A stretch of 25,598 nt of DNA from JAVBMB01 sp031552995. Lineage in GTDB: Bacteria; Bacillota; Clostridia; Oscillospirales; Butyricicoccaceae. Position numbers and translations under genes: made by a program. A model generated the notes under the pieces. It worked only from the letters and a program-made list of their open reading frames with translations. It did not search any database and was not told the DNA's origin. Below, in pieces: positions 7,998-15,268 of the stretch. How positions within the stretch are numbered: position 1 is the first letter of the stretch; each line of letters starts with the position of its first letter. The stretch lies in contig JAVBMB010000028.1 of NCBI GenBank assembly GCA_031552995.1, forward strand, positions 1-25,598, written 5' to 3'.

Positions 7998-8028
7998 GCG
8001 CCCCGCCATTTGGCGAGGCGCTTTTTTT
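7998..8028 (+). terminator. Intrinsic terminator of the stalk-domain gene
   Basis: Arms GCGCCCCGCC (7998-8007) and GGCGAGGCGC (8012-8021) pair with one mismatch around an ATTT loop and are followed by seven T residues. Confidence 0.9.
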
Positions 8029-8144
8029 GCGCGATGTATGAAACTATTTTGCCGAATATAAAGTCAAATAGTCGTAACATGGCAAACCGTGAAATGCGGA
8101 AAGACTGCGCAGCCAAAAGCGCAGGAATTGTAACCAATATGTAG

Positions 8145-8173
8145 TTGATATTCTGTTTTTTCGCATATATAAT
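8145..8173 (+). promoter_or_regulatory. Promoter of the VanW/G5 gene
   Basis: TTGATA (8145-8150), a 17-base spacer and a perfect TATAAT (8168-8173) form a strong sigma-A-type promoter. The resulting leader of about 85 bases contains a nested GC-rich hairpin: outer stem GCCGCA/TGCGGC (8201-8206 and 8224-8229) and inner stem CCGC/GCGG (8208-8218). Confidence 0.75.
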
Positions 8174-8264
8174 GTATTTGCCTAATATAAATCGCACAGT
8201 GCCGCAGCCGCGAGGCGGGGGTTTGCGGCCTACATAGACTTCGCCGAAAGAAACGGATACGATT

Positions 8265-10055
8265 ATGTCCGACAGAGTGGAAAACGAAAAAAACACCCGG
8301 GCCGGCAAAAATGCCGGCACCCGCGCAAAGGGCAGCCACGAAATGGGATGGAGTGCCGGTAAGAAAGTGGGCTTCGCTCTTTTTCTCATCGTTATGCTCG
8401 CGCTGGTCGCCTGCGTCGGTGTCGCCGCCTACGGTGCATTTATTTATGATAAGGTATACCCCGGCGTGAGCGTCGGGGATATTGACCTGTCCGGTAAGAC
8501 ACGCGCCGAGGCTCTGGCGCTTATCGAGCCGTATCTCGCCGACATCTCGCCGGGGCACAGCTTTCAGCTTACCGTGGGCGAAACCGTCCACACGGTGGAA
8601 ATCACGCGGCAGGATGTCGGCTATGACGCGAAGGAGACCGCAGGCAAGGCATACGCCTACGGCAGGTCGGGCAATATTGTCGGGCGCGTCAGGGATATAT
8701 TCGGCGCAAGATTCCACGGTGCCGTCATCTCGCCCGAATGCCGTGTCAACGAAACGCGCGTCGCCGAGCAGGCGGCCGACATAGTGATAAAGACCGAGCG
8801 CGACATCATACAGGCGGCGTATACATTTGCCGATTATCACCTTGTTGTCGACCGCGGGCAGGCCGGGCTTTCGATAGACGAGGCGAAGCTTCTCACCTTT
8901 CTGCGCGACAAGCTTGTCTCGGGGGATTTTTCCGACGCTTCGTTCGAGCTTGAGAAAAACGAGCCCGATGAGCTTGACCTGCTGCTCATAAAGTCTGAAA
9001 TCGAGAGCGAGATGCAAAACCCCTCGCTTGACCTTGAGGCCGACCCTGAGGGCAATACGATAAAACCGTCCAGCGTCGGGGTGCATCTTGATTTGCAAAG
9101 GGCAAAGGATGCGCTTAAGAATACCGACAACCGGTATGTCGACATCCCGCTCGATATCGAAATGCCGCTTTACACCGACGAACAGTACAAATCGCTGCTG
9201 TTCCGCGATGTGCTAAGCGAAAAAACGACCGACTTTAACGCCGGCCTTGTAGGCAGAACAAAAAATGTCCGCCTGGCCACAGAATTTGTAAACGGCGCTA
9301 TAATAAATCCCGGAGAGGTATTCTCGTATAACGACCGCGTCGGCAAGCGCACATACGAGCGCGGCTTTATGGATGCGACAATCTATGTCGGCGCCGAGAC
9401 GGAGGAGAGCGTCGGCGGCGGCGTGTGCCAGGTGTCGTCGACAATATACTACTGCACGCTGCGCGCCGATCTCGAGATTGTCGAGCGCAAGCCGCACAGC
9501 CGCAGGGTTACATATGTCCCCCTCGGCGAGGATGCGACGGTCGCCTGGGGCTTCACCGATTTCAAGTTCAAAAACAACACCGATTTTCCGATAAAAATCG
9601 AGTCGACGCACAAAAAAAACACGCTTACCATCAAGCTGATCGGTACGAATATGACGCCGGAAAAGACGGTCAAGATGGACACGGCCGAGCTGTCCTATAC
9701 TCCGTTCGAGATACTGTATGTCCTCGACCCGACGCTGCCGTACGGCACACAGAAGGTTGACAAAGCGGGATACCCCGGCTACCGCACCGAGACATACCGC
9801 GTCGTTTACATAAACGATGTCGAGGTATCTCGCACATTCGAGAACAAGAGCGCTTATACGAAGTACGACAAGGTGATTCTGTGCAACCCGCTGCCTGCCG
9901 ACCCCAACGCCCCGACGACGGTGCCGCCGGCAACCGAGCCGACCCAGCCCACTCAGCCGACCGGGCCCGTGACCGAGCCGACGACCCTGCCGCCTGTACC
10001 CGACCCCGCGGGGGGCGAGGCGCCGACCGAACCGACTGTGGCCGACTCGGAATAA
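8265..10055 (+). CDS. VanW family cell-wall protein with G5 domain
   Basis: This 596-residue protein has a basic cytoplasmic N terminus and one membrane segment at about 34-60, and is otherwise extracellular. Residues about 65-310 look like tandem peptidoglycan-binding type 4 (YoaR-like) repeats. The VanW domain spans about 320-445, with INPGEVFSYND, GGGVCQVSSTIY at about 384-395 and YVPLGEDATVAW. Residues about 474-540 form a G5-type domain (PFEILYVLDPTLPYGT...GYPGYRTETYRV). The last 50 residues are rich in Pro, Thr and Glu, a typical wall-spanning or flexible tail. The role is probably binding or remodelling the cell wall; it does not itself indicate vancomycin resistance. The ATG at 8265 has only a weak ribosome binding site; a second ATG at residue 27 is possible. 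Confidence 0.88.
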   Translation: MSDRVENEKNTRAGKNAGTRAKGSHEMGWSAGKKVGFALFLIVMLALVACVGVAAYGAFIYDKVYPGVSVGDIDLSGKTRAEALALIEPYLADISPGHSFQLTVGETVHTVEITRQDVGYDAKETAGKAYAYGRSGNIVGRVRDIFGARFHGAVISPECRVNETRVAEQAADIVIKTERDIIQAAYTFADYHLVVDRGQAGLSIDEAKLLTFLRDKLVSGDFSDASFELEKNEPDELDLLLIKSEIESEMQNPSLDLEADPEGNTIKPSSVGVHLDLQRAKDALKNTDNRYVDIPLDIEMPLYTDEQYKSLLFRDVLSEKTTDFNAGLVGRTKNVRLATEFVNGAIINPGEVFSYNDRVGKRTYERGFMDATIYVGAETEESVGGGVCQVSSTIYYCTLRADLEIVERKPHSRRVTYVPLGEDATVAWGFTDFKFKNNTDFPIKIESTHKKNTLTIKLIGTNMTPEKTVKMDTAELSYTPFEILYVLDPTLPYGTQKVDKAGYPGYRTETYRVVYINDVEVSRTFENKSAYTKYDKVILCNPLPADPNAPTTVPPATEPTQPTQPTGPVTEPTTLPPVPDPAGGEAPTEPTVADSE

Positions 10056-10069
10056 TAAAGCCACACCCA

Positions 10070-10094
10070 CGCCGGGGCGATGCCCCGGCGTTTT
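10070..10094 (+). terminator. Intrinsic terminator of the VanW/G5 gene
   Basis: A perfect 9-base stem CGCCGGGGC/GCCCCGGCG with a GAT loop is followed by TTTT, 14 bases after the stop codon. Confidence 0.85.
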
Positions 10095-10133
10095 GCGTAT
10101 TGCGGCCGCGCAGCAAAAAATGCCGGATAGCGA

Positions 10134-10162
10134 TTGTAAAAGCCGCTTAAAATTGATATAAT
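10134..10162 (+). promoter_or_regulatory. Promoter of metG-tatD
   Basis: TTGTAA (10134-10139), a 17-base spacer and TATAAT (10157-10162). The predicted leader is only about 45 bases, too short for a T-box or S-box element of the kind that often controls methionine genes in Gram-positive bacteria. Confidence 0.75.
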
Positions 10163-10213
10163 AGTAAAACATGCTGCAAATTATGTAAAATCGACCATAT
10201 AGAGGTGAAAAAA

Positions 10214-12136
10214 ATGAGCAAGGGAACCTATTACATCACAACGCCGATATACTATCCGTCGGACAAGCTTCACATCGGCCACACATACTGCACGGTGGCC
10301 ACCGACGCTATGGCGCGCTACAAGCGCCTGTGCGGCTATGATGTGATGTTTTTGACCGGTACGGATGAGCACGGCCAAAAAATTGAGCAGAAGGCCAAGG
10401 CGGCCGGCGTGACGCCGAAGCAGTTTGTCGACAACATCGTCGAGGGCCCGGGCGGCATCATCGACCTGTGGAAGCTGATGAACATCTCGTACGACAGGTT
10501 TATCCGCACGACGGACGACTATCACGAGCTGGCAATTCAGCGGATATTCAAAGAGCTGTATGACAAAGGCGAGATATATAAATCTGTGTACAAGGGCAAA
10601 TACTGCACCCCGTGCGAAAGCTTTTGGACAGAGAGCCAGCTTGAAAACGGCAAATGCCCCGACTGCGGACGCGATGTCGTCGACGCCGAGGAGGAGGCGT
10701 ATTTCTTCCGCCTGTCCGCCTACACCGACAGAATCATAAAACTGTATGACGAGCATCCCGAGTTCCTTGAGCCGGAGAGCCGCCGCAACGAGATGCTCAA
10801 TAACTTCCTGCGCCCCGGGCTGGAGGATTTATGTGTGTCGCGCACAAGCTTCAAGTGGGGCGTGCCGGTCGATTTTGACCCCGGGCATGTGGTGTATGTG
10901 TGGATCGACGCACTCAGCAACTACATGACGGCGCTCGGCTTCAAAAATGAAAAATACACCGATATGGATAAATATTGGCCGGCCGACGTGCATTTTGTCG
11001 GCAAGGAAATCGTGCGTTTCCACGCCATCATCTGGCCTGCGCTGATTATGGCGCTGGGCGAGGAGCTGCCGAAAAAGGTGTTCGGCCACGGCTGGCTGCT
11101 GCTGGATGGCGGCAAGATGAGCAAGAGCGTAGGCAACGTCGTCGACCCGGTCATCCTGTCGCAGCGCTACGGCGTCGACGCGCTGCGGTATTTCCTGCTG
11201 CGCGAGTTCCCGTTCGGCACCGACGGCAGCTTTACAAACGAGCTTCTCATATCGCGCATAAACTCCGATTTGGCCAACGACCTCGGCAACCTTGTCTCGC
11301 GCTCGGTAGCCATGACCGAAAAATACTTTGCGGGTACGCTTATCGATACGCGCGAGCATGCGCCCGTCGATGACGAGCTTGTCAATATGGCCTCGTCGCT
11401 GCGAGGTGTGTATGAAAAACATATGGAGGCGTACGGCTTTCAAGCCGCGCTGCTTGAGATATTCAAGGTCATTTCGCGCGCGAACAAATATATCGACCAG
11501 ACCATGCCGTGGACGCTTAAGACCGACGCGCAGCGCCCGCGCCTTGCGACTGTCATGTACAACCTTCTCGAATGCCTGCGTATCTGCGCCGTGCTGCTGA
11601 CGCCGTTTATCCCCGCCGCCACCGAAAAGATATTGGCGCAGATTGGCGCGCATGGCGCCGACTGGGACAGCGCCAATGTATGGGGCGCGCTGCCGGCAAA
11701 CGCCGCGGTGACAAAGGGCGACGTGCTGTTCCCGCGCATCGACCTTGCCAAGGAGCTTGCCGAGCTTGAGGCCGCCGCCGAGCAGGCGAAGGCCGCCAAG
11801 GCGGCCGAGGGCGTCGCGCTCATAGGCATCGACGATTTTTCCAAGGTTAAGATGCAGGTGGCCAGGGTGCTGTCGTGCGAGAATGTACCCAAATCCGCCA
11901 AGCTGCTCGTCTTCAAGCTTGACCTTGGCGACCACACGCGGCAGGTGCTGTCCGGCATCGCCAAGTGGTACAAGCCGGAGGATTTGGTCGGCCACAACGT
12001 CGTTGTCGTGTCTAACCTGAAGCCGGCTAAGCTGATGGGGCACGAGAGCAACGGCATGATTCTGTCGGCCAGCTGCGGCGACGACCTGTGGGTCATCAAG
12101 GCCGACGACGCAAAGCCCGGCGCGTTGCTCAGCTGA
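10214..12136 (+). CDS. metG: Methionyl-tRNA synthetase
   Basis: This 640-residue class I synthetase charges tRNA-Met in the cytoplasm. It has the ATP-binding HIGH at 20-23, a zinc knuckle with cysteines 131, 134, 148 and 151 (CxxC...CxxC), KMSKS at 301-305, an anticodon-binding helical region, and a C-terminal EMAPII/Trbp111-like tRNA-binding domain from about 535 to the end, which mediates dimerisation in homologues. The ATG at 10214 was chosen over an in-frame GTG at 10205 because GAGGTG, which contains that GTG, makes the ribosome binding site. tatD follows after 2 bases. Confidence 0.97.
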   Translation: MSKGTYYITTPIYYPSDKLHIGHTYCTVATDAMARYKRLCGYDVMFLTGTDEHGQKIEQKAKAAGVTPKQFVDNIVEGPGGIIDLWKLMNISYDRFIRTTDDYHELAIQRIFKELYDKGEIYKSVYKGKYCTPCESFWTESQLENGKCPDCGRDVVDAEEEAYFFRLSAYTDRIIKLYDEHPEFLEPESRRNEMLNNFLRPGLEDLCVSRTSFKWGVPVDFDPGHVVYVWIDALSNYMTALGFKNEKYTDMDKYWPADVHFVGKEIVRFHAIIWPALIMALGEELPKKVFGHGWLLLDGGKMSKSVGNVVDPVILSQRYGVDALRYFLLREFPFGTDGSFTNELLISRINSDLANDLGNLVSRSVAMTEKYFAGTLIDTREHAPVDDELVNMASSLRGVYEKHMEAYGFQAALLEIFKVISRANKYIDQTMPWTLKTDAQRPRLATVMYNLLECLRICAVLLTPFIPAATEKILAQIGAHGADWDSANVWGALPANAAVTKGDVLFPRIDLAKELAELEAAAEQAKAAKAAEGVALIGIDDFSKVKMQVARVLSCENVPKSAKLLVFKLDLGDHTRQVLSGIAKWYKPEDLVGHNVVVVSNLKPAKLMGHESNGMILSASCGDDLWVIKADDAKPGALLS

Positions 12137-12138
12137 AT

Positions 12139-12903
12139 ATGGAGATATTCGACAGCCACGCCCACTACGACAGCGAGCGCTTCGACGCCGACCGCGACAC
12201 GCTGCTGCCGTCGCTTAAAAAAAGCGGAGTCGCGTATGTGGCAAATATCGGCTGCGACCTGCCCTCGTCACGCAAAAGCGTGGCGCTGGCCGAGAAATAT
12301 GACTTCGTCTGGGCGACGGTCGGCGTCCATCCGCACAACACCGACGACATGATTCCGCAGGATATGTACGAGCTGGAAAAATTGCTTCGGCACGGGTGCG
12401 TCGTCGCGCTGGGCGAGATAGGTTTGGATTACTACCACGATTTTTCGCCGCGCGCTGTTCAGCTTGAAAAGTTTGCGCTTCAAATGGAGCTTGCCGAGGC
12501 GACGCAGACGCCGGTCGTCATCCACATGCGCGATTCGGCGCAGGACTGCCTAGACATCGTCAGACGCTTCAAAGTCCCGCGCGGCGTGTTCCACTGCTAC
12601 AGCGGCAGTCTCGAGACGGCAAAAACCCTTGTAAACATGGGCTATTGGCTCGGCTTCACCGGTGTTATAACATTTTCGAACGCAAAAAAATCGCACGATG
12701 TGCTTCGCTGGATTCCGCGCGACCGCATTTTGATTGAGACCGACTGCCCGTATCTGACGCCCGAGCCGCACCGCGGCAAGCGCAACGATTCGACGATGCT
12801 TGTCCACACGCTTCAGGCGCTGGGGGCGATACTCGGCATATCCGCCGATGAGGCCGCGCGGCTGACGACCGACAACTCCAAAGCGTTTTACGGCATAAAG
12901 TAG
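12139..12903 (+). CDS. tatD: TatD family metal-dependent hydrolase (DNase)
   Basis: This 254-residue TIM-barrel metalloenzyme of the amidohydrolase superfamily is usually described as a 3'-5' DNase that may act in DNA repair or quality control. Metal-ligand motifs are intact: DSHAHYD at 5-11, GEIGLDYY near 93-100, HMRDS near 129, HCYSGS near 152 and ETDCPYLTPEPHRGKRN near 202-218. The ATG at 12139 lies 2 bases after the metG stop with little ribosome binding site of its own, so translation is probably coupled. metG-tatD is a common Gram-positive arrangement, but the usual rnmV and ksgA partners do not follow here. Confidence 0.94.
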   Translation: MEIFDSHAHYDSERFDADRDTLLPSLKKSGVAYVANIGCDLPSSRKSVALAEKYDFVWATVGVHPHNTDDMIPQDMYELEKLLRHGCVVALGEIGLDYYHDFSPRAVQLEKFALQMELAEATQTPVVIHMRDSAQDCLDIVRRFKVPRGVFHCYSGSLETAKTLVNMGYWLGFTGVITFSNAKKSHDVLRWIPRDRILIETDCPYLTPEPHRGKRNDSTMLVHTLQALGAILGISADEAARLTTDNSKAFYGIK

Positions 12904-12915
12904 GCAATATATAAA
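12887..12915 (+). promoter_or_regulatory. Promoter of the radical SAM gene
   Basis: TTTACG (12887-12892) inside the tatD 3' end, a 17-base spacer and TATAAA (12910-12915). The predicted start is near 12922, so the following hairpin is at the extreme 5' end of the message. Confidence 0.5.
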
Positions 12916-12918
12916 GGC

Positions 12919-12942
12919 GGCCATGGCGTTATTGCCATGGCC
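12919..12942 (+). promoter_or_regulatory. Perfect hairpin at the start of the radical SAM transcript
   Basis: GGCCATGGC (12919-12927) and GCCATGGCC (12934-12942) are perfect arms around a GTTATT loop. There is no T-run after it, so it is not a standard terminator of metG-tatD. Its place directly after the -10 box suggests an operator or a 5' stabilising or attenuating stem. Confidence 0.5.
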
Positions 12943-12974
12943 AAACCTATATCTGGGCGGAAAGTGAGGGCGCC

Positions 12975-14060
12975 ATGCAATATACATTCGAGGTCACCAT
13001 TGCCGGCTGCAATACCGAGTGCCTCCATTGCTACGTCGGCGGCGGCAAAGGGCCGCTGATGAGCTTTGACGACTATATTTTGGCGGCGAACAAGCTGAAC
13101 GCCATCTTTAACAGGCTGGGCGGCGATATTTCGCTTATGACCGGCAACGAAAACTTTCTTCATCCGGACATTGGTGGCATAATATCTCACTCTCTTGCAA
13201 AAATGCCGCAGTATTTTATGCCGGATTATTTTGCGCGGGCGGACGCCAACATCCCGACGACCGGCATCGCGCTGACGGCGCGCCGCGACAGGCTTGATGT
13301 GCTGTCGATGCTTAGAGACGCCGGCTGCCGCGGCGTCATGCTTACGCTGCACGGCAACGAAGCGCATCACGCCGAGATAACGAAAAACAGCGGGTCATTT
13401 TCCGCAATTGCGCAGACGGCCGAGCTGCTTACCGGGCAGGGGTTCGACGTCTCCTTCAATCTGATGCTCAGCCGGCACCTCATAAGCGGCTGGGATTCGG
13501 TTGCAGGGCTGCTGGCCGCGTTCCCCGGCGCGGTGCGGCATATAACCATACCGCTGTACCTCCCGGTCCCCAGGCTGAGGCTGTTCCAGCGCTATCGCGC
13601 GACGTACGAGCAGTGCCTGCAGTTCGCTCCGCGGCTGGAGCAGGCCGGCCTCTCCGCAGATGCTTTTTTGGCAAAAATCGGGGCGCTGAACGAGGCGCAA
13701 ATATACGCCGGCCTTGCTGCGGCAGACAGCTTCAGCTATGCGGAGAATGAGAAAAATGCCCCCGTCTGGGCGTTTTTCAATGTGACGCCGGCGCTTGATT
13801 TATACTATGGGAACGCCGGCGCGCACACGCGTTTTCTGGCAAATCTGCGCGGCTGCAGCCCGGGCGGGCTGTATGAAATGATAAAAGACCTGCCGGCCAA
13901 CTATGATTGGTCGGTGTACTATGACGTTGAAAGCCTGCCCCCGATTCACGAGGTGCTGAGCAAAATAACCGTGCGCGAAAACTATGTCTACTCCTCTGCT
14001 GCGGAGTGCATTTACAGCTGGTTCGACACGTTGAATGTGCCTGACATACTGATACCGTAA
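12975..14060 (+). CDS. Orphan radical SAM protein
   Basis: This 361-residue protein has the radical SAM cluster motif CNTECLHC (Cys12, 16, 19: CX3CX2C) close to its N terminus, which should bind a 4Fe-4S cluster and S-adenosylmethionine. TGNENFLHPDI at about 56-66 sits where many members have GGEPLLHPDI, so the SAM-amino-group loop appears altered but present. The C-terminal half has only scattered cysteines and no obvious SPASM or Twitch cluster motif. The substrate is unknown and no precursor peptide is recognisable beside it. The ATG has a GTGAGGG site upstream. It has its own promoter and is closed by the terminator at 14091. Radical SAM membership is firm; the function is not assigned. 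Confidence 0.8.
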   Translation: MQYTFEVTIAGCNTECLHCYVGGGKGPLMSFDDYILAANKLNAIFNRLGGDISLMTGNENFLHPDIGGIISHSLAKMPQYFMPDYFARADANIPTTGIALTARRDRLDVLSMLRDAGCRGVMLTLHGNEAHHAEITKNSGSFSAIAQTAELLTGQGFDVSFNLMLSRHLISGWDSVAGLLAAFPGAVRHITIPLYLPVPRLRLFQRYRATYEQCLQFAPRLEQAGLSADAFLAKIGALNEAQIYAGLAAADSFSYAENEKNAPVWAFFNVTPALDLYYGNAGAHTRFLANLRGCSPGGLYEMIKDLPANYDWSVYYDVESLPPIHEVLSKITVRENYVYSSAAECIYSWFDTLNVPDILIP

Positions 14061-14090
14061 CCGCGCCGCGAAGCATCTATAGCACAAAAT

Positions 14091-14117
14091 GCCCCCGCGG
14101 GATAATCCCGCGGGGGC
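14091..14117. terminator. Bidirectional terminator between convergent genes
   Basis: A perfect 12-base GC-rich stem (GCCCCCGCGGGA and its complement) with a TAA loop lies between the radical SAM gene and the convergent glycerate kinase gene. On the plus strand GTATTTTT follows within 10 bases; on the minus strand ATTTT follows. Confidence 0.8.
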
Positions 14118-14137
14118 GGCGTATTTTTCCGCACAGT

Positions 14138-15268
14138 TCAGCCGGAAAGCCCCGGCAGTTCAATGCGTGCCAGCGCGCCAGCCAGCAGCGCTTCGGCGTT
14201 TTGCATCGAATATTCGGCGCTCATTCCGGGCGACTGTAGCTCTGTCACCGCGGCGAACTCGCGCCTCGCCTCTTGTGAGTCGGCCGCGGCGCTGCCGACG
14301 ACTGCATGCGTCGGCACACCGTATTTTCTCGCCAGCCGCGCCGCCTCGACCGGAAGTTTCCCCATCAGCGACTGGGCGCTAAGCTGCCCCTCACCGGTTA
14401 TCATCACGTCAAAGCGGCCGCTATTAAGCACCGCCTCAAGCCCGCACACCCGCTCGACAGCGGCGAATCCCGGCATCAGCCGGGCGTTAAGAACGGCCAT
14501 CAGCGCCGCGCCCATGCCTCCGGCGGCGCCGCTGCCGGGGATAGTGCCGACGTCTCTGCCCGTTGCGCCGCGCAGCAGGTCGCCGAAGCGGCTCAGCCAC
14601 GCGTCCAGCAGCGGGATATCCTCCGGCTTTGCGCCTTTCTGCGGCCCGAATACCGCGCTGGCGCCGCGTTCTCCGCACAGCACGGCGTCGACATCGCACG
14701 CGACGATGAACTCCGCATCCTGCGCCGCCGGATTTACGCGCGTCAGGTCGATACTGTGCAGCGCGCCAAGCCCGCGCGCACCGTCCGGTACCGGGTGCCC
14801 GTCCTTATCCAGCAGCCGCGCGCCAAGCGCGGCCAGCATCCCCGCCCCGCCGTCGTTTGTCGCGCTGCCGCCTATACCCATGTATATCATTTTTGCTCCG
14901 GTGCCAAGCGCGGCCAGTATAAGCTCCCCCGTGCCGCGGCTTGTGGCCGAAAATATATCTCGCTTTTCCTCCGGCACAAGCGGCAGCCCCGATGCCGCCG
15001 CCATTTCGATAACGGCCTCTTTGCCGCCAAGCACGCCGTACTGCGCCGATATTTTATTGCCCATCGGCGCGGTGACACGGCACGCGGCCATCTCTCCGCC
15101 CTTCGCCAGAACCATTGCCCGGCATGTGCCCTCGCCGCCGTCCGCCATCGGAATGCATGTGATTTTGCCGCTCGCGAAGCGCCGCGAGAGCGCCTCGCGC
15201 GCAATCTGGCAAAATCTTTCGGCGCTGAGGCTTCCCTTGAAAGAATCGGGCGCGACAAGTATGTTCAT
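14138..15268 (-). CDS. Glycerate kinase (GlxK/GarK type)
   Basis: This 376-residue protein belongs to the glycerate kinase type 1 family, which phosphorylates D-glycerate with ATP, usually at the 2-position, feeding it into glycolysis. Family blocks are APDSFKGSLSA at 6-16, ADGGEGT near 42-48, GIGGSATNDGGAGM near 131-144, CDVDAVLCGERGAS near 190-203 and GSGAAGGMG. The late motif reads GEGQLSAQSLMGK, where most members have GEGR(I/L)DxQ(T/S)xxGK, so an arginine and an aspartate are replaced. The ATG overlaps the ABC-F stop by ATGA, so the two proteins are translationally coupled. No glycerate, glyoxylate or hexarate pathway genes are nearby. Confidence 0.88.
   Translation of the reverse strand: MNILVAPDSFKGSLSAERFCQIAREALSRRFASGKITCIPMADGGEGTCRAMVLAKGGEMAACRVTAPMGNKISAQYGVLGGKEAVIEMAAASGLPLVPEEKRDIFSATSRGTGELILAALGTGAKMIYMGIGGSATNDGGAGMLAALGARLLDKDGHPVPDGARGLGALHSIDLTRVNPAAQDAEFIVACDVDAVLCGERGASAVFGPQKGAKPEDIPLLDAWLSRFGDLLRGATGRDVGTIPGSGAAGGMGAALMAVLNARLMPGFAAVERVCGLEAVLNSGRFDVMITGEGQLSAQSLMGKLPVEAARLARKYGVPTHAVVGSAAADSQEARREFAAVTELQSPGMSAEYSMQNAEALLAGALARIELPGLSG

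Noticed and set aside
8174..8264. Cyclic di-GMP or cyclic di-AMP riboswitch before the VanW gene
   Set aside because: The conserved core sequences of these classes are not present; only a simple nested hairpin is seen.
8265..10055. Vancomycin resistance determinant
   Set aside because: A VanW domain alone, without vanH/A/X or the sensor pair, is common in ordinary wall proteins of Gram-positive bacteria.
10163..10213. T-box or S-box riboswitch before metG
   Set aside because: The strong promoter at 10134-10162 leaves only about 45 bases of leader, with no specifier loop or T-box sequence.
10829..12043. 404-codon open frame on the minus strand opposite metG
   Set aside because: Shadow of metG; no start signal and no family features.
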